Shown: positions 53,014 to 61,146 of the stretch, piece after piece
How the letters are laid out: each line of letters starts with the position of its first letter
Position numbering within the stretch: position 1 is the stretch's first letter
NCBI RefSeq assembly: GCF_900105195.1
Contig: NZ_FNRX01000002.1
Span: 4,402,001 to 4,466,000, forward strand
Reading direction: 5' to 3'
Source of the DNA: Rhodococcus pyridinivorans
Lineage (GTDB): Bacteria > Actinomycetota > Actinomycetes > Mycobacteriales > Mycobacteriaceae
DNA: 64,000 bases
The notes under the pieces: generated by a model
Databases searched by the model: none
The model's input: only the letters and a program-made list of their open reading frames with translations
What the model was told of the DNA's origin: nothing
Position numbers and translations under genes: made by a program

Positions 53014-53053
53014 AAGGTAACAAAACGGTATAGGGAAAGGCCAGTGTTACCTT
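53014..53053 (-). promoter_or_regulatory. GTAAC/GTTAC inverted repeat upstream of the second M23 gene
   Basis: AAGGTAACA (53014-53022) and TGTTACCTT (53045-53053) are perfect nine-base inverted arms separated by 22 bases, 63-102 bases ahead of the peptidase start. The other M23 gene has a similar TCGTTAC/GTAACGA pair at 21190-21218. GTAAC-type half sites are reminiscent of MtrA control of cell-wall hydrolases; this link is inferred. Confidence 0.45.
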
Positions 53054-53187
53054 TCCTCGATCTCAATCGGCGGGAACCTGCAGGTCGTACGCCCGGCCTC
53101 GAGAGCCTCGAGAACGGGCGCTTGGTTACGGCACGCGCCCGGCGGCTACACTCACAACGCGCCAAGGTCGGCTTCGCCCGGCCGGAC

Positions 53188-53260
53188 GCCTCCGTAGCTC
53201 AGGGGATAGAGCACCGCTCTCCTAAAGCGGGTGTCGCAGGTTCGAATCCTGCCGGGGGCA
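53188..53260 (+). tRNA. tRNA-Arg (anticodon CCT)
   Basis: A 73-base cloverleaf. The acceptor stem GCCTCCG/CGGGGGC contains one T-G wobble and is followed by discriminator A. The D-arm is GCTCAGGGGATAGAGC, the anticodon stem-loop CCGCT-CTCCTAA-AGCGG gives CCT for the rare AGG codon, and the T-arm contains GGTTCGAATCC. No CCA is encoded. There is no integrase or flanking attachment repeat nearby. Confidence 0.96.
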
Positions 53261-53430
53261 CACATCGGGTCCGCCGGCTCCGCGAGCACTCCCGGACCCC
53301 ACCCCCGGAACGTCACGGGCACCGTCCCGTCCACGCATCACGGTTCGATCTAGTCGGCCCTCCACCGTTCGCGCGACAGTTAGCATCCACAACGATGCCG
53401 CTCGACGACGACGGAAATCGAGGACCCCGC

Positions 53431-54246
53431 ATGGACATTCGGCCTCGTGCCCGACATCTCGCCGTGATCGTCTCGGCGGCGGTCCTCGGATTGTTCGTCA
53501 CTCCTGCTCCCGCAGGAGCCGGGGGAGTCTCCGGCCTGGTCGAAGGACCCGCTCATCCCGTCGGGGCGGGCAACGCCCGCACGTACGTCACCGTCGACGA
53601 GGCGGGCACGCCGGCCACCATCGGGGTGCGACTCGATGCGGCGGCCCTCGACGACCTGCCCGGTGCGCTGCTGCCGGTCACCGAGGCCTACGTGCTCGAG
53701 TTGCCCGAGGAGGCGGCCGCCACCGCGTTCGACCACGTCACGGTCGACTGGAACTCGCACGGCCACGACCCCCAGCACGGCTTCGACGTCCCGCACTTCG
53801 ACGTCCACTTCTATCTCCTGGATCGGCCCACGGTGGAGTCGATCCATCCCTTCGCCCCCGGCTACATCCCGGCCGCGGCCCGCGTGCCCGACCCGCGTTA
53901 CGTGCCGGAGGGGTACGCACCGTCCGGGGATCCGCTGACGTCGACCGTCGCGGGCATGGGACTGCACTGGGTGGACACCACCGAGGCGGAGCACGATCCG
54001 GCAGCGGGACACCACCTCACCGAGACCGTGCTCTACGGCACGTGGGACGGACGGCAGGCGTTCATCGAACCCATGCTGAGCCGGGAGTGGCTCGCGACGC
54101 GGCCGGCGCACCACGAGGAACTCCGACTGCCCGAGGCGTACCAACGCGAGGGCCTCTACCCCACCACCTACTCCGTGTGGTGGGACGAGGCGTCGCAGAC
54201 GTACACGGTCGAACTCGGTGGGCTCACGATGCGCGAGGCGTCGTAG
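53431..54246 (+). CDS. Secreted protein, DUF5602/TTHB210-like
   Basis: A 271-residue exported protein. The signal peptide MDIRPRARHLAVIVSAAVLG...TPAPAGAGG has a likely cut after AGA. The mature domain has YVLELPEEAAATAFDHVTVD and the His-rich metal-like motif WNSHGHDP...VPHFDVHFYLL, then GMGLHWVD and TVLYGTWDGRQAFIEPM, as in DUF5602 proteins. Clustered His residues suggest metal binding; the function is unknown. I start at ATG 53431, which gives a clean signal peptide after GAGG; ATG 53395 would add 12 charged residues. Confidence 0.75.
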   Translation: MDIRPRARHLAVIVSAAVLGLFVTPAPAGAGGVSGLVEGPAHPVGAGNARTYVTVDEAGTPATIGVRLDAAALDDLPGALLPVTEAYVLELPEEAAATAFDHVTVDWNSHGHDPQHGFDVPHFDVHFYLLDRPTVESIHPFAPGYIPAAARVPDPRYVPEGYAPSGDPLTSTVAGMGLHWVDTTEAEHDPAAGHHLTETVLYGTWDGRQAFIEPMLSREWLATRPAHHEELRLPEAYQREGLYPTTYSVWWDEASQTYTVELGGLTMREAS

Positions 54247-54267
54247 GCCGGTCGGTCGAGCGGAGGC

Positions 54268-54639
54268 TCAGTCCAGCGGGGAGACGCGGATGAGGTTCCC
54301 GTCCGGGTCCGAGACCACGAACGTCCGCCCGAACACCTCGTCGTGCGGCGCCTCCACGACCGTCACCCCCTTACCGGCCCACTCGTCGTGGATCGCATCG
54401 ACGGCGGCGGTCGAGCCCGGCACCATCACGCCCACCTCGGAGAACCGCGGAGCGGTCGCATCCACGGTCTCCGCGCGACCCGACCACAGTGCGAACAGCA
54501 CTCCCGGCGCCACTTCGAAGGAGACGTAGCGCGGGGTCGTCATCTGCGGGGTCATGGCGAACAGGTCGCTGTAGAAGCGGGTCGCGCGTTCGACGTCGGT
54601 CACGTAGATCAGGAACAGGTTGGGCGACGACACGGTCAT
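54268..54639 (-). CDS. VOC-family (glyoxalase/bleomycin-resistance-like) protein
   Basis: A 123-residue vicinal-oxygen-chelate protein with the two beta-alpha-beta halves: LFLIYVTDVERATRFYSDLF in the first and EVGVMVPGSTAAVDAIHDEW plus FVVSDPDGNLIRVSPLD in the second. The ending is typical of the family, but metal ligands are not all evident, so it may bind rather than transform its ligand. It starts at ATG 54639, divergent from a WYL-type regulator, which probably controls it. Confidence 0.87.
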   Translation of the reverse strand: MTVSSPNLFLIYVTDVERATRFYSDLFAMTPQMTTPRYVSFEVAPGVLFALWSGRAETVDATAPRFSEVGVMVPGSTAAVDAIHDEWAGKGVTVVEAPHDEVFGRTFVVSDPDGNLIRVSPLD

Positions 54640-54738
54640 CGGTCCCTCCTTCCGGTAGGCGGTGAAGACTTCGAGGACTACCGTGACACTGAAACCCGAC
54701 AGTTCCTGTCGTGTTTTCGAAAGGAGATCGCGCATCCG

Positions 54739-55722
54739 ATGAACCGGCCGCAGCGGTTGCTGAGCATGCTGGCCGTCCTGCAGGCCCGCAGCCGGGTCAC
54801 GGCCGCCGAACTCGCGGAGGAGTTCGGCGTCTCCGAGCGCACCGTGTTGCGCGATGTGGAAACGCTTGCTGCTGCGGACCTTCCGGTGGTCGCCGAACGC
54901 GGCAGATACGGCGGCATCGTGATGCTCCCCGGCCGGCAGACCGACCTGAACCGGCTCAACGCGTCCGAGGTGGATGTCCTGCGCGCCCTGGGTGTCGACA
55001 TGGGCCGGGCCCGCCAACTCGGTGTCGACGCCGCCGCGCGGGACGCCGTCCACAAGCTCACCGCACGCGCCCGGCGCACGCCCTCCACCGCACGCGAGAA
55101 CGACCTGCTGCCACTGACCGAGGTGGTCACCGTCGACAATCGGGGATGGTTCGCCACCGAGGACCGGGCCGACGTCGCTGCCCTCACCCGCGACCTGCGG
55201 CGCGGACGGCAACTCGCCATCACGTACCGGTCGAGCGGGCACCGCGGCGAACGCGAGATCGTCGTCGATCCCTACGGTGTGCTCTCCCGCGCCGGCCGTT
55301 GGTATCTCGTGGCGGACGACGAGGGGCGACCACGACTGTTCGCACTGACCCGCCTGAGTGCGTGGACAGTGCTCGACCGGCCGCGCCGCCTGTCCCCCGG
55401 CCGCACCCTGCCCGCGCTGGCACGCGAACTCGGCGACGCACTCGAACGACGCGAGGACGTCGTCGTCACCGCCGATCTCGCGGCGAACCGCCTCGATCTC
55501 GCCCGGCGCATCCTCGGTGCCCGCCTGCGCGGGAGCACCGCAGGGCCGCGACCGGACGTCTCGCGGATCACGGTGGCCTACGACTCGATCGACGGTGTGC
55601 GGCAACTGCTGCAGTTCGGTGAGCACATCGAGATCGTCGGGCCACCCGAGGCACGGAACCTCGTGGCGGAACTGGCCGAATCCCTCCTCCGCCGTCACAC
55701 CGCGCATCGCCGCCGCGAGTGA
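54739..55722 (+). CDS. YafY-type HTH/WYL-domain regulator
   Basis: A 327-residue regulator. The N-terminal HTH_11 is RPQRLLSMLAVLQARSRVTA, AELAEEFGVSERTVLRDVET with recognition helix, followed by GRYGGIVML. The WYL domain (about 140-220) contains RDLRRGRQLAITYRSSGHRG and VVDPYGVLSRAGRWYLVADD, and a WCX-type C-terminal domain ends the protein. WYL domains bind nucleic acid or small ligands. The start is ATG 54739, with AAGGAG about 13 bases ahead. It is divergent from the VOC gene (99 bases between starts). Confidence 0.9.
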   Translation: MNRPQRLLSMLAVLQARSRVTAAELAEEFGVSERTVLRDVETLAAADLPVVAERGRYGGIVMLPGRQTDLNRLNASEVDVLRALGVDMGRARQLGVDAAARDAVHKLTARARRTPSTARENDLLPLTEVVTVDNRGWFATEDRADVAALTRDLRRGRQLAITYRSSGHRGEREIVVDPYGVLSRAGRWYLVADDEGRPRLFALTRLSAWTVLDRPRRLSPGRTLPALARELGDALERREDVVVTADLAANRLDLARRILGARLRGSTAGPRPDVSRITVAYDSIDGVRQLLQFGEHIEIVGPPEARNLVAELAESLLRRHTAHRRRE

Positions 55723-55777
55723 ACTCCCGCTGATCCGAACCCTGTTCCGCTCGGACCGGGCTTCCTATCGTGGGGAG

Positions 55778-56551
55778 ATGTTCGACGCCCACCTGCACAT
55801 CATCGATCCGCGTTTCCCCCTCGTCGAGAACGACGGCTATCTGCCCGAACCGTTCACCGTCGACGACTATCTCGCGCGGGTCGCGCATCTGGGTGTCACC
55901 GGAGGCACGGTGGTGTCGGGGTCGTTCCAGGCTTTCGACCACGGCTATCTCCTCGACGCGCTCGACCGGCTCGGGCCCACTTTCGTCGGCGTCGTACAAC
56001 TTCCGGCCACCGCCTCGGACGACGAGATCACCCGGCTCGACGCGGCGGGAGTGCGGGCCGTGCGATTCAACGTCCGCCGTGGCGGATCGGCCACGCTGTC
56101 CGACCTCGACCGACTCGCCCGGCGGGTCCACGATCTCGTCGGCTGGCACGCCGAGTTGTACGTCGATTCGCGCGATCTGGCCGAGCTGCACACCACGATC
56201 GCGGCACTGCCCGCCGTCTCCGTCGACCACCTGGGCCTGTCGCAGGACGGCTTGCCGTCACTGTTGCGGCTGGTGGAGAGCGGTATCCACGTGAAGGCAA
56301 CAGGGTTCGGGCGCGTCGATCTCCCGGTGGCCGACGCGCTTCGCGCCGTTGCCGATGTGAATCCCGGGGCACTCGTGTTCGGCACCGACCTGCCGTCGAC
56401 CCGCGCACCGCGACCGTTCCGGGACAGCGACATCACCCTCGTCGAGGACGTCCTCGGCGACGAGCTCTCCGACGCGGTACTGCGCCGCAATGCTTCCGAG
56501 CTGTATCGGATCGAGACCGAAACCGCTCCTGGGTCTTCGGTGTCTCGATAG
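55778..56551 (+). CDS. Amidohydrolase-2 family protein (PDC hydrolase-like)
   Basis: A 257-residue TIM-barrel metal-dependent hydrolase. It begins MFDAHLHIIDPRFPLVENDG with the HxH metal motif, followed by VRAVRFNVRRGG, the strand VSVDHLGLSQDGLPSLL with His, and the C-terminal LVFGTDLPSTRAPRPF with the catalytic Asp. It resembles 2-pyrone-4,6-dicarboxylate lactonase-like enzymes; the substrate is unknown. The start is ATG 55778. It follows the WYL regulator gene after 55 bases and may be co-transcribed with it. Confidence 0.85.
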   Translation: MFDAHLHIIDPRFPLVENDGYLPEPFTVDDYLARVAHLGVTGGTVVSGSFQAFDHGYLLDALDRLGPTFVGVVQLPATASDDEITRLDAAGVRAVRFNVRRGGSATLSDLDRLARRVHDLVGWHAELYVDSRDLAELHTTIAALPAVSVDHLGLSQDGLPSLLRLVESGIHVKATGFGRVDLPVADALRAVADVNPGALVFGTDLPSTRAPRPFRDSDITLVEDVLGDELSDAVLRRNASELYRIETETAPGSSVSR

Positions 56552-56645
56552 ACTCACGCACGTCATCGGTGCGCGGGACGCGCCGCGGTATTCCTCGCTG
56601 CGGTCGGCTCCCGGACGTGACCTTCCCTTTCCGAGGAGCAGCACC

Positions 56646-57098
56646 ATGCCTGCACTGCGAATTCCACGTCGAGTTCTCGCCCTGGCGGCACCCGTCGCCG
56701 CCGCAATCGCATTCACCGGTGTGGCCACCGCTGCACCCCCTCAGCCTCTGGGCACGGCGATCACCATCGGCTGCATCAACCAGGGCAGCCTGGCGTCGTT
56801 CACCTCGGTCACGGCGCAACCCGGACCGGACGAGGGCATCCCCGGTGGCCACGTCCTGTTCTCCACACGGGAGGCCCTGTGGCCGGTCCCGGCAGCGGGG
56901 CAGGTCAGCGTCGCATGGCTCAACCGCAACAACGGCCGCACCGGCATCGTCGATCTGGTCGGTGCGTACCCGAACCTGTCGACCCTGGTCGACACCGGTC
57001 CGGGCGAGGTCGTGGCGACGGTCTTCGGTTCGGTGAATCTCGGCAGTGGACCGCTGTGCAACTCGACCCCCGCAGTCGGCAGCGTCATGGTGCCGTGA
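56646..57098 (+). CDS. Secreted hypothetical protein
   Basis: A 150-residue protein with a signal peptide MPALRIPRRVLALAAPVAAA ending IAFTGVATA-APP. The mature part has two Cys (IGCINQG and PLCNSTP) that may form one disulfide, and Gly/Ala-rich beta segments. It resembles small exported proteins of Rhodococcus and Mycobacterium with no known role. The start is ATG 56646 with GAGGAG ahead. A strong hairpin terminator follows the stop. Confidence 0.75.
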   Translation: MPALRIPRRVLALAAPVAAAIAFTGVATAAPPQPLGTAITIGCINQGSLASFTSVTAQPGPDEGIPGGHVLFSTREALWPVPAAGQVSVAWLNRNNGRTGIVDLVGAYPNLSTLVDTGPGEVVATVFGSVNLGSGPLCNSTPAVGSVMVP

Positions 57099-57107
57099 CG
57101 CCCGGAC

Positions 57108-57139
57108 GAGGCATCCGGCACCTGGGTGCCGGATGCCTC
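57108..57139. terminator. Bidirectional terminator
   Basis: GAGGCATCCGGCACC (57108-57122) and GGTGCCGGATGCCTC (57125-57139) form a perfect 15-bp inverted repeat around a two-base centre, between the convergent secreted-protein and YnfA-type genes. Confidence 0.8.
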
Positions 57140-57140
57140 C

Positions 57141-57470
57141 TCACCTGGGCGAATACATGATGATGGCGACGCCGGCAAGGCACACGAGCGCGCCCGCGAC
57201 ATCCCACCGATCCGGCCGGAAGCCGTCCATCACCATGCCCCACACCAGGGAACCCGCCACGAACACACCGCCGTACGCCGCGAGGATGCGACCGAAGTTC
57301 GCGTCGGGCTGGAGCGTGGCGACGAAACCGTAAGCGCCGAGAGCGATCACGCCCAGGCCCATCCAGATCCAGCCGCGGTGCTCACGCACGCCCTGCCACA
57401 CCAGCCACGCGCCGCCGATCTCGAACAGGGCGGCAACGGCGAACAGCAGCAACGACTTCAGCACGGTCAC
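57141..57470 (-). CDS. YnfA/UPF0060 family membrane protein
   Basis: A 109-residue membrane protein with four helices: [60 protein letters not shown] and [20 protein letters not shown]. The pattern [11 protein letters not shown] and DGFRPDRWD matches YnfA-type proteins, distant relatives of small multidrug exporters. The substrate is unknown. The start is GTG 57470, 11 bases after the stop of the signalling cassette gene on the same strand, so it may be read through from it. Confidence 0.92.
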   Translation of the reverse strand: MTVLKSLLLFAVAALFEIGGAWLVWQGVREHRGWIWMGLGVIALGAYGFVATLQPDANFGRILAAYGGVFVAGSLVWGMVMDGFRPDRWDVAGALVCLAGVAIIMYSPR

Positions 57471-57481
57471 GAGGTGTGACT

Positions 57482-58495
57482 CTAACCCTGCGACGCCTTG
57501 CCCAGCTCGATGCGGCGCACGGAGTCCCCCCGCACGAGGATCGTCACGAGGGCCCGGCGTCCCGGAGGCAGGACCCGCACCGTGACGGAACCGTGTGACA
57601 CCGAGTCGAGTTCGTCGGCGACCGCGCAGCGGAGGCGGGCCTGTTCGTCGGGGTGTACCCCGTCCAGGCCGTGATCGTCGAGCATCACCACGTCCACGCC
57701 ACGTCGGCGCGCGGCGTCGGCCGCCTCGACGACCTGCGGATCCTGCAGGGCCGGCGCTCGAAGGCCGTCCCGCAGACGCGCTTCGAGCAGCACACCGGCG
57801 CGTCGCTCCCCCGCGTCGAGCAGCTCCCCGGTCGCGATGCGTTCGAGCAGGGGCCGGGCCAGGGAGTCGAGCCGGTCGAGCTGCGCGTCGCGCTCCTCGA
57901 GGGCTGCAGCCGAGGCGGCCTGTTCCGCGCTGCGTTGCAACGACATCGCCCGCAGCAGGTAGATGGATCCGGCGAGGGGTCGCAGGGTGAAGGCGAAGAA
58001 GGTGGACATGAGGACCGGCGCTGCGTTGACGACCGACAGCGACAGGCCGGGGCCGATCCCCTGCCCGGTGGCGTAGGTCCAGAAGGTCGCGGTCGCGATC
58101 ATGCAGGCCAACCCGATCCACGCCGCGAGGGTGCGTCCGCGCACGCACATGAAGGTGAAGACGACCGTGGACATCCCGAGCGGCCAGGTCGCGATGCCTC
58201 CCGGAGACGGCACCGGCAGCACCGAGAACACGAGCGCCGAGGAGACCGTCCCGGTGGCGGCGAGCAAGATCGTCGCCGGCATCGGCAGCGGGTCGCCCGG
58301 AACGGTGATGAGGGTGAATGCCGCGAACGTGCACACGAGCACGGCGAGGGCGGGAGGCCAGCTCGCGGACGTGTGCTCGGCCCCGAACGCCGCCAGCACG
58401 AGGCAGACCAGGGCGTAGAGGCTCACGAGCGCACGTGCGGCCGTGGTGCGCATCCCCAGCAGGTCGCGCACGTCGCGGGTGGGTTCGGCGGTCAC
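57482..58495 (-). CDS. Cassette A third gene: membrane protein with kinase-like tail
   Basis: A 337-residue protein. About six membrane helices fill residues 15-195, then a helical linker [20 protein letters not shown] leads to a C-terminal domain. This domain ends [20 protein letters not shown], which reads like the end of a histidine-kinase ATPase fold but has no N-box Asn, no DxGxG motif and no phosphoacceptor His. It may be a non-catalytic partner of the kinase next to it. The start is GTG 58495, overlapping the kinase stop (GTGA). It is paralogous to the gene at 60124-61146. Confidence 0.7.
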   Translation of the reverse strand: MTAEPTRDVRDLLGMRTTAARALVSLYALVCLVLAAFGAEHTSASWPPALAVLVCTFAAFTLITVPGDPLPMPATILLAATGTVSSALVFSVLPVPSPGGIATWPLGMSTVVFTFMCVRGRTLAAWIGLACMIATATFWTYATGQGIGPGLSLSVVNAAPVLMSTFFAFTLRPLAGSIYLLRAMSLQRSAEQAASAAALEERDAQLDRLDSLARPLLERIATGELLDAGERRAGVLLEARLRDGLRAPALQDPQVVEAADAARRRGVDVVMLDDHGLDGVHPDEQARLRCAVADELDSVSHGSVTVRVLPPGRRALVTILVRGDSVRRIELGKASQG

Positions 58496-59706
58496 GGCGC
58501 GCGACGCTCGGCCGGATCGCACCAGTGCAGCGTCACCGTCGTGCCCGCGGGACCCGAGGTGATCTCCGAGTCGCCCCCGGCCATGCCGCGCATGCGTCCG
58601 TGGATGCTCGCGCGGATGCCCATCCGGTAGGGGTCAATCTGGGCGGGGTCGAATCCGTGGCCGTCGTCGCGGACGACCACCCGGACCGATCCGGGCCCGA
58701 GGTCGACGTGCACGGCCCGCTGCGTGCCCGGGCCGGCGTGGCGCACGCTGTTCCGCACGGCCTCGGCCAGTGCGGCTGCGACCGCTCTGATCACGTCGGC
58801 CGGGTAGTGCGGTCCGGCATCGGTGCTCGTCGTGGTCGTGAACTCGACGTCCTCGTCGACCTCGGAGGCTGCCGAGCGGAACTGGGCTGCCACCCGGTCG
58901 GCGTCGAAGCTGCTCTCGGTGTCGTCGCCGCGCCGCAGGGAGTCGAACATCTCCAGCGCACGACGGGCCTGGGCCGCGACGGGACCGTCGGATGCGCCGC
59001 GACCCGAGGCGAGCAGGGTGGACATCACCCGGTCGTGGACGAGTGCGTCGAACCGCTCGCGTTCGACCGTCCTGGCCGCGGCCGCCGCTGCTGCGACGAC
59101 GGATTTCTCCGTGGCCGCGACGGTGGAATCGAGGACGTCGCCCGTGCGGAAGGCGACGATCGCCGCGGCGGCGAAGACCCCGCAGAACATGAGCGCGAAC
59201 GCGAGTTCCGGGACGAAGCGGTATCCCGTCGTGGTGTTCACCAGCAGATAGTTGGTGGTCTGCACGACGAGCACCACCACCGTGAGGTAGGCGAGCGCCG
59301 TCCGCGGCCGCCACGCTGCCGCCGCGGACAGTCCTGCCACTCCGGGGAAGAGCGCCTGCCAGGCCGTGTTCGTGGAAACCTCACCCGTCCAGGCCGGGAA
59401 CCACAGGACCGCCGCGACCAGGAAGGCGACGGCGTTGGCGGCTGCGAGTCGTCCGACCCACCGGACATCGCTCAGGAAGGTCGCCACCCCGAGCGCGATC
59501 CCGGTGCCGAAGATCGCGAGCAGTGCCGTCGGCAACCACCACCATGCCGTGAGGTGGGCCTGCGACACCGCTGTGGGGACGACGAACAGCAGGTAGAACA
59601 CGTAGCCCGCGCTGATGAACCGACCGAAGACCCGGTGGATCCGGTCGGCCGCGCTCGTCGGATCCGTCGTGTGTCCACCCTGTGTGGTGGCAGGCCGACG
59701 GGTCAC
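58492..59706 (-). CDS. Cassette A membrane sensor histidine kinase
   Basis: A 404-residue kinase. Six or so membrane helices with short loops occupy residues 25-195. A dimerisation helix carries [15 protein letters not shown], with the probable phosphoacceptor His, and the HATPase domain has [14 protein letters not shown] (N box) and [16 protein letters not shown] plus [10 protein letters not shown]. The sensor is embedded in the membrane and the signal is unknown. The start is GTG 59706, overlapping the stop of the HTH gene. It is paralogous to the kinase at 61143-62366. Confidence 0.86.
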   Translation of the reverse strand: MTRRPATTQGGHTTDPTSAADRIHRVFGRFISAGYVFYLLFVVPTAVSQAHLTAWWWLPTALLAIFGTGIALGVATFLSDVRWVGRLAAANAVAFLVAAVLWFPAWTGEVSTNTAWQALFPGVAGLSAAAAWRPRTALAYLTVVVLVVQTTNYLLVNTTTGYRFVPELAFALMFCGVFAAAAIVAFRTGDVLDSTVAATEKSVVAAAAAAARTVERERFDALVHDRVMSTLLASGRGASDGPVAAQARRALEMFDSLRRGDDTESSFDADRVAAQFRSAASEVDEDVEFTTTTSTDAGPHYPADVIRAVAAALAEAVRNSVRHAGPGTQRAVHVDLGPGSVRVVVRDDGHGFDPAQIDPYRMGIRASIHGRMRGMAGGDSEITSGPAGTTVTLHWCDPAERRAP

Positions 59707-59975
59707 AGCTCGTCGATGGAGACCACACCGTCCTGCAGAGCGCGGGCGAGCAGTGCCGTCTTCGTGGTCGCCGTACGCCCGACGCGGGCGTACTTCTCAC
59801 GGATGCGGACGATGTGGGTGCTGACCGTGGCTGCGGTGACGAACAGGCTCGCAGCCGCCTCGGACTTGGACTCGCAGAGCAGCCAGGCCCGCAGGATCTC
59901 GATCTCGCGAGCCGAGAGTGCGGGCTTCTGAGGCGCAGGCTTCTGTGCCGGGGAATGTTCGAGCATCGTCGTCAT
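59703..59975 (-). CDS. Cassette A regulator: stand-alone LuxR-type HTH protein
   Basis: A 90-residue protein made almost only of a LuxR/GerE-type DNA-binding domain: LSAREIEILRAWLLCESKSE, AAASLFVTAATVSTHIVRIR with the recognition helix, and EKYARVGRTATTKTALLARA. There is no receiver domain, unlike the regulator of cassette B. A Pro/Lys-rich N-terminus precedes it. The start is ATG 59975. It overlaps the kinase gene by four bases. How a kinase could act on it without a receiver is unclear. Confidence 0.83.
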   Translation of the reverse strand: MTTMLEHSPAQKPAPQKPALSAREIEILRAWLLCESKSEAAASLFVTAATVSTHIVRIREKYARVGRTATTKTALLARALQDGVVSIDEL

Positions 59976-60123
59976 AGCGCGTCCCTACCGAGATGAATAC
60001 ATGGGATCGAACCGAGTCCCCCGACGAACTCCGTTTCGAGTGCCTACAACTTAACGGTTGAAACCGACAACTACCCAGACAGATTTTTCTCTGCCCAAGA
60101 AAATATGGGCATCGGTGTTTCGT

Positions 60124-61146
60124 CTAATTACCGGTGCGCCGGCCGTCGTGTCCGATCTCGATTCGGCGCACATCCTCGCCCTTCACGAGCATCGTCACCA
60201 TCGCCGCGCGGGCCGGCGGCAACACACGCACGGTCACCGACCCTTCTCTCACCGAATCGAGCGCGTCCACCACCTCCCGGTAGACGGCGCGCCGAACCTC
60301 GGGAGATGCCGAGTCCATGGCGTGGTCGTCGAGCATAACGATCTCGACGCCGCGCCGGCGGGCCGTAGCGGCGGCCCGGTCGACCTCGGGTACCTGGAGT
60401 ACGGGCGCACGCAGACCGTCGCGCAGTCGTGCCTCGACGAGTCCGCACTCGATCCGTTCGTTCTCGTCGAGGGGTTCGCCCGAGACGATCCGCTCGAGCA
60501 ACGGACGCGCCGACGCGTCGAGGCTTCCGAGGCGGACGTCACGTTCCTCCAGAGCCGCGGCGGCCGCGGACTCCGCCGCGATCCGCTGCATCGACCGGGC
60601 GCGCAGCAGGTAGATCGACCGCGCGAGCGGGCGGATCGTGTAGGCGCAGACGGTGCCCATGAGCACAGGTCCCGCGCTCGTGATCGTCAGCCCCAGTCCG
60701 TAGCCCATCCCGGGGCCCGTGAGATGCGACCACAGCGCGGCGACGACGAGCATGAGGAGCATCCCGCACCAGGCGAACCCCGTGCGTCCCCGCACGCACA
60801 TGAACACGAGGATCGTCGTGGACATCCCGAACGGCCACAACTCGATGGGGTGCGGTGCCGGATCGGCGGGCACCACCCACAGCACCGACGCCGATGCGAT
60901 CGCGCCCGAGAACGTCATCGCCAGTGCGGGTCGCACCGGTAGTGGGTCCCCCTCGACTGCGACGAGCGCGTAGGCGGCGGCCACACACACGATCACGGCG
61001 ATCGCGAGGGGCCAGCGGACCTCCGCATGGGGCGCGGTGTTCAGGGCGAGCACCACGCAGGTCACCGCGTACAGGACGGCGAAGGCCCGCGCGGGCTTGC
61101 TGTGCATCCGCAGCAGATCGGAGACGGTCGAATTCGCAGTGTTCAT
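60124..61146 (-). CDS. Cassette B third gene: membrane protein with kinase-like tail
   Basis: A 340-residue paralogue of the protein at 57482-58495: about six membrane helices, then [20 protein letters not shown] and a C-terminal domain with RRRGVEIVMLDDHAMD and VRVLPPARAAMVTMLVKGED. Like its paralogue it lacks phosphoacceptor His and ATP-binding boxes. Shared segments include [20 protein letters not shown] [19 protein letters not shown] and LRPLA-type SIYLLRA. The start is ATG 61146, overlapping the kinase stop (ATGA). A 148-base AT-rich gap follows, before cassette A. Confidence 0.7.
   Translation of the reverse strand: MNTANSTVSDLLRMHSKPARAFAVLYAVTCVVLALNTAPHAEVRWPLAIAVIVCVAAAYALVAVEGDPLPVRPALAMTFSGAIASASVLWVVPADPAPHPIELWPFGMSTTILVFMCVRGRTGFAWCGMLLMLVVAALWSHLTGPGMGYGLGLTITSAGPVLMGTVCAYTIRPLARSIYLLRARSMQRIAAESAAAAALEERDVRLGSLDASARPLLERIVSGEPLDENERIECGLVEARLRDGLRAPVLQVPEVDRAAATARRRGVEIVMLDDHAMDSASPEVRRAVYREVVDALDSVREGSVTVRVLPPARAAMVTMLVKGEDVRRIEIGHDGRRTGN

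Noticed and set aside
53188..53260. tRNA-Arg as attachment site of an integrated element
   Set aside because: No integrase, no repeated tRNA 3' end and no change in gene style on either side.
60060..60123. Terminator hairpin GCCCA/TGGGC after cassette B
   Set aside because: The stem is only five base pairs and is not followed by a U-run on the minus strand; too weak to call.
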